64,000 bases of DNA from Mycobacterium sp. GA-1285 (lineage in GTDB: Bacteria; Actinomycetota; Actinomycetes; Mycobacteriales; Mycobacteriaceae). The position numbers and the translations under genes are program-made. Positions 61,268 through 64,000 of this stretch are shown here, one piece after another. How positions within the stretch are numbered: the first letter of the stretch is position 1; every line of letters begins with the position of its first letter. The stretch is taken from positions 124,001-188,000 of the forward strand of contig NZ_LQIS01000052.1 in NCBI RefSeq assembly GCF_001499905.1, in the 5' to 3' direction. Below the pieces are notes generated by a model that saw only the letters and a program-made list of their open reading frames with translations, was not told the origin of the DNA and did no database searches.

Positions 61268-64000
<2,733 letters not shown>

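Overview
The window is GC-rich actinobacterial DNA. Gene order and protein sequences point to a Mycobacterium, most likely a fast-growing one (Mycolicibacterium type). The order hisD-C-B-H-A-impA-F-I, trpE-C-B-A-lgt, pykA-tesB, adenylate cyclase, pdtaR, thiolase/OB-fold pair, polA, rpsA, coaE, DUF402, uvrB, MFS, GT-C transferase, universal stress protein, MBL hydrolase, uvrA follows the M. tuberculosis Rv1598c-Rv1638 backbone almost gene for gene. Several blocks differ from that species: the amino-acid ABC/two-component block, Dps, the liv operon, UdgX, the Lnt-like gene and the class I aldolase. Many genes start with GTG, overlap by 4 bp (GTGA/ATGA), or have a TAnnnT -10 box about 7 bp before the start codon, as in leaderless mycobacterial transcripts.

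Layout. 1-0.7 kb: tail of a dehydrogenase and a Ddn-like F420 protein. 0.7-7.1 kb: complete histidine operon with an inositol phosphatase. 7.1-8.6 kb: a frameshifted LLM oxidoreductase and a peroxiredoxin. 8.8-16.4 kb: trpE, a Trp-linked membrane protein, trpC, trpB, trpA and lgt, whose product carries a very long acidic repeat tail. No trpF is present; HisA has the PriA residues expected of the dual HisA/TrpF enzyme. 16.5-19.6 kb: a DUF222/HNH (13E12-type) gene with a LexA box on its start codon, two small membrane proteins, and a decayed gltD. 19.6-21.9 kb: pykA-tesB. 21.9-30.5 kb: membrane proteins, an amino-acid ABC transporter joined to a two-component system, DUF2339, Dps and an SRPBCC protein. 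The cydABDC genes that I recall at this position in M. tuberculosis and M. smegmatis are not here.

30.5-32.6 kb: class III adenylate cyclase, tRNA-Leu(CAA), pdtaR. 32.8-37.9 kb: a branched-chain amino-acid ABC operon (livJHMGF) with a terminator after livJ. 37.9-40.4 kb: a four-gene minus-strand operon (OB-fold, thiolase-like, TIGR02206, DUF167) behind a KstR-type operator. 40.6-51.6 kb: polA, a PrsW-like protease, rpsA, coaE-GrpB fusion, an exported protein, DUF402, uvrB and a ribosome hibernation factor. 51.7-64 kb: MFS exporter, tRNA-Cys, UdgX, GT-C mannosyltransferase-like protein, USP, an Lnt-like protein lacking the catalytic Cys, class I aldolase, methyltransferase, SDR, MBL hydrolase and most of uvrA.

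The sequence is mostly conserved mycobacterial core. The signals most worth a second look are regulatory sites (LexA, KstR, candidate Fur-type and DosR sites, two inverted-repeat elements), the Lgt tail, the Cys-to-Ser Lnt paralogue, the gltD relic with missing cyd genes, and a tRNA-Leu with a short variable loop. I saw no CRISPR array, prophage, insertion sequence or rRNA.
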